A stretch of DNA of 21,594 bases from NCBI GenBank assembly GCA_905397405.1, contig CAJPVJ010000243.1, positions 1,444 to 23,037 on the forward strand, read 5' to 3'. The position numbers and the translations under genes are program-made. Origin of the DNA: Oppiella nova. Lineage: Eukaryota > Arthropoda > Arachnida > Sarcoptiformes > Oppiidae. Shown in pieces: positions 19,043 to 21,594 of the stretch. The notes under the pieces were generated by a model that did not search any database, had not been told where the DNA came from, and saw nothing but the letters and a program-made list of their open reading frames with translations. Position 1 is the stretch's first letter. Each line of letters opens with the position of its first letter.

Positions 19043-20454
19043 CTGAAAAAATAAATTTTATTAAATATTTTTCGTAATAAACTACAAAGTATTTTATAAT
19101 AATGATTGCTGATAGCCCATAAATTTGTGGTGGGTAAGTTTTTAATAAAATAAAATTTTAGCGAGTATTAGTTACAGTCTGAATTAAATAATTATTTATC
19201 ATGATAAATAATTTACATAAATTGTCTTATTATTGATATGCTTGGTATAGTAACTTTTAAAGTAATTGTTTATTACGTAAGTTAGATTTTATATAACAGC
19301 TAGGTAAAAATATTAAATACTATATTATCATTTTAGACAATTTAGTAAAATATATAATGCTTACGGTTTTTTAATTAGAGGTACTTTACTATTACTACTT
19401 TTATATAAATAATTTATTAACAATATTAATATTATAATTAAAAAGCAGCAGTACACTAATCTGGCAACTTTTGTTAAACCAAATAAACTCATTATAAACT
19501 CAGATTAATATTATACTAATAAATAAATCGTAGACATTATAACGTATCGTAAATAATTGTCATGTTTATATCAAAAACATTTAGAAAAAATCAATTTATT
19601 TATTAATTTCAGATTATTAATAAAAATATTTACAGTCCCTGTACTGATCAGCACCGGCATATCAATACACAAAATACTATTAGATATCACTCAAACTATC
19701 TGTCATTTACCACATTTATATTTATCATATTTTTAACGCACTTTTATATAACATTTTGTGACTGTATATAATAAATTTAAGTTTTTGATTTTTTATATTA
19801 TAAAAGATTCACGGTATATTATTTCAAATACTATATAATATTATAATGTATCATATTTTAAATCATATTTTGTATGTCCGGATGCGTATCAATGGTTTCA
19901 TTAGTGCGAGACTATTGTGAATATTATTTGTCATTATTATAATATTTTTGTATAATAAACGTATTATTATTGCATAAATTTTAAAAGATGTTGCGTGCTA
20001 AAATAATATATTAAATATCCATTTGGTTAACGTGATACAATTAATAGACGTATAAGTTACAATAATGACAACTAATAGTTTCAGTTTAGTTTAAAATATT
20101 ATTTTATTTTTATCAGATATTAAATTGATTTAAATATGCAGTATATTTTAATATTAGATTTATATACACAAATTAAAATATCAAAAATAATAGCAAATTA
20201 TTTTTTCAATATAATTACTTATAATGTAATTAAGCTAGAACACTTATATAATTACAATTTAGGGTGCTAGCACAGTATGAGATAATTGCCATAATATAAC
20301 TATAATTATTATTTCAACACTATGGTTGCATTTAATGACAAATATTTGTTACAAAATAATTAAAAACCTAAATAACTAATTATAATTATTACACAAAATA
20401 TAAGCTAAAATTTGTTATTATTATTTTACTAAATGAAAAACATCAAGATAAACT
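19043..20454. other. AT-rich region upstream of the fucosyltransferase exons
   Basis: Probably intron of the fucosyltransferase gene plus intergenic DNA. It contains a 24-bp palindrome (19190-19213) and a short GC-richer island around 19636-19660. No convincing exon on either strand. Confidence 0.45.
19190..19213. repeat. Perfect 24-bp palindrome
   Basis: Centred on TTTATCATGATAAA, with 12-bp arms and no loop. Such palindromes are easier by chance in AT-rich DNA, but 24 bp is long. No function assigned. Confidence 0.7.
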
Positions 20455-20834
20455 ATGGCAGATACGGAATCTGTGGTGAAAATTGTCAATGCTGAAATAT
20501 TTACTTTAAATGTCAAAGGTATTATATTATTTTTATTTTGTGAGGTTGGCATAATATTAACAGTAATTATGCTTGCTAATTCAAGTGACCTTCAACTGGT
20601 AAGTATTATAATAATTATAAATAATAACAGTTAATTATAAGTGAAAATTAATAACATTTTGAATTTTAAAATTATTGAATGAAAAGTAGTTTTTAAACTA
20701 ATTTCAACACAATTAAATACTCAAAATGACTATGGTAACTTACCCGTGGTCATTGTCATGAGAAATAGGTTTAGGTTCGGGAGCTTCAGGTGCTTGAAGT
20801 CTTTAAGGACCTGGAGGTGCTGGAAGTCATTTAA
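20455..20834 (+). CDS. Candidate spliced single-helix microprotein
   Basis: Proposed exons are 20455-20598 and 20775-20834. The first exon encodes MADTESVVKIVNAEIFTLNV, then a hydrophobic helix (IILFLFCEVGIILTVIML, about 23-40) and a good donor CTG|GTAAGT. Unspliced, the frame stops at 20634 after 59 codons. The second exon, after a weak acceptor (GGTTTAG|GTT), adds VRELQVLEVFKDLEVLEVI and a stop, an amphipathic heptad-like tail, giving 67 residues. Exon 1 is GC-richer than its surroundings and looks like a real N-terminus with a membrane anchor. Exon 2 is uncertain because the same DNA can be read as a minus-strand exon, and the gene could instead continue off the right edge. Family not recognised. 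Confidence 0.4.
20744..20800 (-). other. Candidate stem exon of the fucosyltransferase (competing model)
   Basis: On the minus strand, a Pro-rich frame encoding APEAPEPKPISHDNDH ends at a strong donor (CACGG|GTAAGT). It leaves two bases that join in frame to the G opening the fucosyltransferase exon at 19042, giving a Gly. A Pro/Glu-rich segment is what a Golgi enzyme stem would look like. Against it: no exon with a start codon and TM helix was found between here and the WAP-like gene, and the DNA overlaps the plus-strand model. Confidence 0.35.
20780..20834. repeat. Imperfect two-copy tandem repeat, about 27-28 bp
   Basis: GGAGCTTCAGGTGCTTGAAG and GGACCTGGAGGTGCTGGAAG begin two adjacent copies, each ending in TTTAA. 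It is a GC-richer island in AT-rich DNA. Confidence 0.7.
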
Positions 20835-21120
20835 GTCCATGAGTACTAGTATATTAAATCATACTTAATCATAAGTATACCGAAATTATACTAGTATCAA
20901 TATAATATTTGTTTTAGTATAACACCAAACAAATTAGAAATGATTTTAAACTATAGAAAAATTGTATTTATTTTATTTCAATAGAATAGTACAATTTTAG
21001 ATTTAGTGCCAGTTTATAGTAATAAAATAAATTTATTATAAAATTTCTGAAATTTTTTTAACTTTCGGTTATAAGTCGGTTAACCAATGACCAGAATATA
21101 ATTTGCTGAAATTTAATTAG
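20835..21120. other. AT-rich intergenic stretch
   Basis: About 290 nt with no exon-like island on either strand. It should contain the 3' end of the WAP-like gene; TTTATT runs around 20960-21040 could be its minus-strand polyadenylation signals. Confidence 0.45.
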
Positions 21121-21525
21121 CTATTCATTTGTACCAAGTGCCATACACTTGTTACCACATTTCTGCATACAACATGTTAATGATTCATCTGGGACCATGC
21201 TGGTAGCATCGCAAACATGCCCCGGGAATGAGCACTCGTGCTTGATACATTCACAGCCTTCATATAAATTTTTGGGATTTTCCGCCTTATAATAAGGACA
21301 TTCATCATTAGACTTTGGCGGAACTGTAATGAATATGACATTTGTTAGCACCCGATCGACATACGAATGTCGAGCGTATATAGAAAATGGACATGGTGTC
21401 ATTGTATGCTCGTGGTTGTTCACAATCATTAATTGCATGCTTACGTTCATCAGGTAGGCTATCCGGAACAGCGGGCCCACATCCTGTGCATGTTTGATAG
21501 TTATAAATATGGTAAATGACAACAT
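21121..21525 (-). CDS. Cysteine-rich WAP-like secreted protein
   Basis: A 134-residue frame from an ATG preceded by an in-frame TAG. The start (MLSFTIFITI, then KHAQ) could be a short signal peptide. Residues 76-127 hold nine cysteines: CP at 76-77, then C91, C93, C98, C105, C118-C119, C123 and C127. The end, CCMQKCGNKC, fits the CC-x3-C-x3-C close of the WAP four-disulfide domain, and CP fits its start. WAP domains are often protease inhibitors, so an extracellular inhibitor role is possible but not shown. Oddities: an extra cysteine, and a long loop before CC. An acceptor-like TTCATTACAG|TT ends at 21324, so the WAP part (21121-21323) could be a separate phase-1 exon, with the DNA before it intronic. 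Same strand as the fucosyltransferase. Confidence 0.6.
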   Translation of the reverse strand: MLSFTIFITIKHAQDVGPLFRIAYLMNVSMQLMIVNNHEHTMTPCPFSIYARHSYVDRVLTNVIFITVPPKSNDECPYYKAENPKNLYEGCECIKHECSFPGHVCDATSMVPDESLTCCMQKCGNKCMALGTNE

Positions 21526-21570
21526 TTGTAATAGTTTCTAATTTAAATAAATTACTTAAGCATTTTGGAG

Positions 21571-21594
21571 TCTCTCTCTCTCTCTCTCTCTCTC
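21571..21594 (+). repeat. (TC)n microsatellite at window edge
   Basis: 12 units running to the window end. The only array in the window with TC rather than GA on the plus strand. Confidence 0.95.

Noticed and set aside
1-21594. tRNA, rRNA, CRISPR, bacterial operon signals
   Set aside because: No tRNA-like A/B box pair with a cloverleaf, no spaced repeats, and no Shine-Dalgarno-linked ORFs. The gene structure is eukaryotic.

Overview
The window looks like nuclear DNA of an arthropod, most likely a mite. The noncoding DNA is very AT-rich and carries many (GA)n arrays. The genes have small exons and GT-AG introns, some only 53-118 nt long. The two fatty-acid-binding proteins look like the group 13 mite allergen family. 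The taxonomic call is inference from these families; no species can be named from the sequence alone.

Layout, left to right. 481-1474 (-) is the N-terminal exon of a DEG/ENaC sodium channel whose remaining exons lie off the left edge. 2351-2581 (-) is a small two-helix membrane protein of unknown family. 3369-3725 (-) is a doubtful AT-rich ORF. 4456-5779 (+) and 8098-12835 (+) are tandem three-exon FABP genes with similar core promoters and identical intron positions. Copy A has a 159-bp inverted-repeat element in intron 1, and copy B has a 3.8-kb intron 1. 13374-13911 (+) is a two-exon ubiquitin-like protein with an N-terminal membrane or signal segment and no Gly-Gly tail. 14560-15858 and 16431-17624 (+) are tandem three-RRM genes related to the A1CF/RBM47/hnRNP Q family. 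17934-19042 (-) is the catalytic part of an alpha-1,3-fucosyltransferase (GT10), tail to tail with the second RRM gene. Around 20455-20834 lies either a spliced single-helix microprotein (+) or, on the other strand, a stem exon of the fucosyltransferase. 21121-21525 (-) is a cysteine-rich WAP-like secreted protein. The window ends in a (TC)n tract.

There is no sign that these genes form one pathway. The common theme is local tandem duplication (FABP pair, RRM pair, and an internal duplication in the ubiquitin-like protein) in a repeat-rich, AT-rich background. Coding composition is two-sided: the FABP, RRM and fucosyltransferase exons are clearly GC-richer, while the channel and the ubiquitin-like gene are AT-rich like their surroundings. 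Gene models were built by eye from frame, homology to family motifs and splice consensus; no transcript evidence was available.
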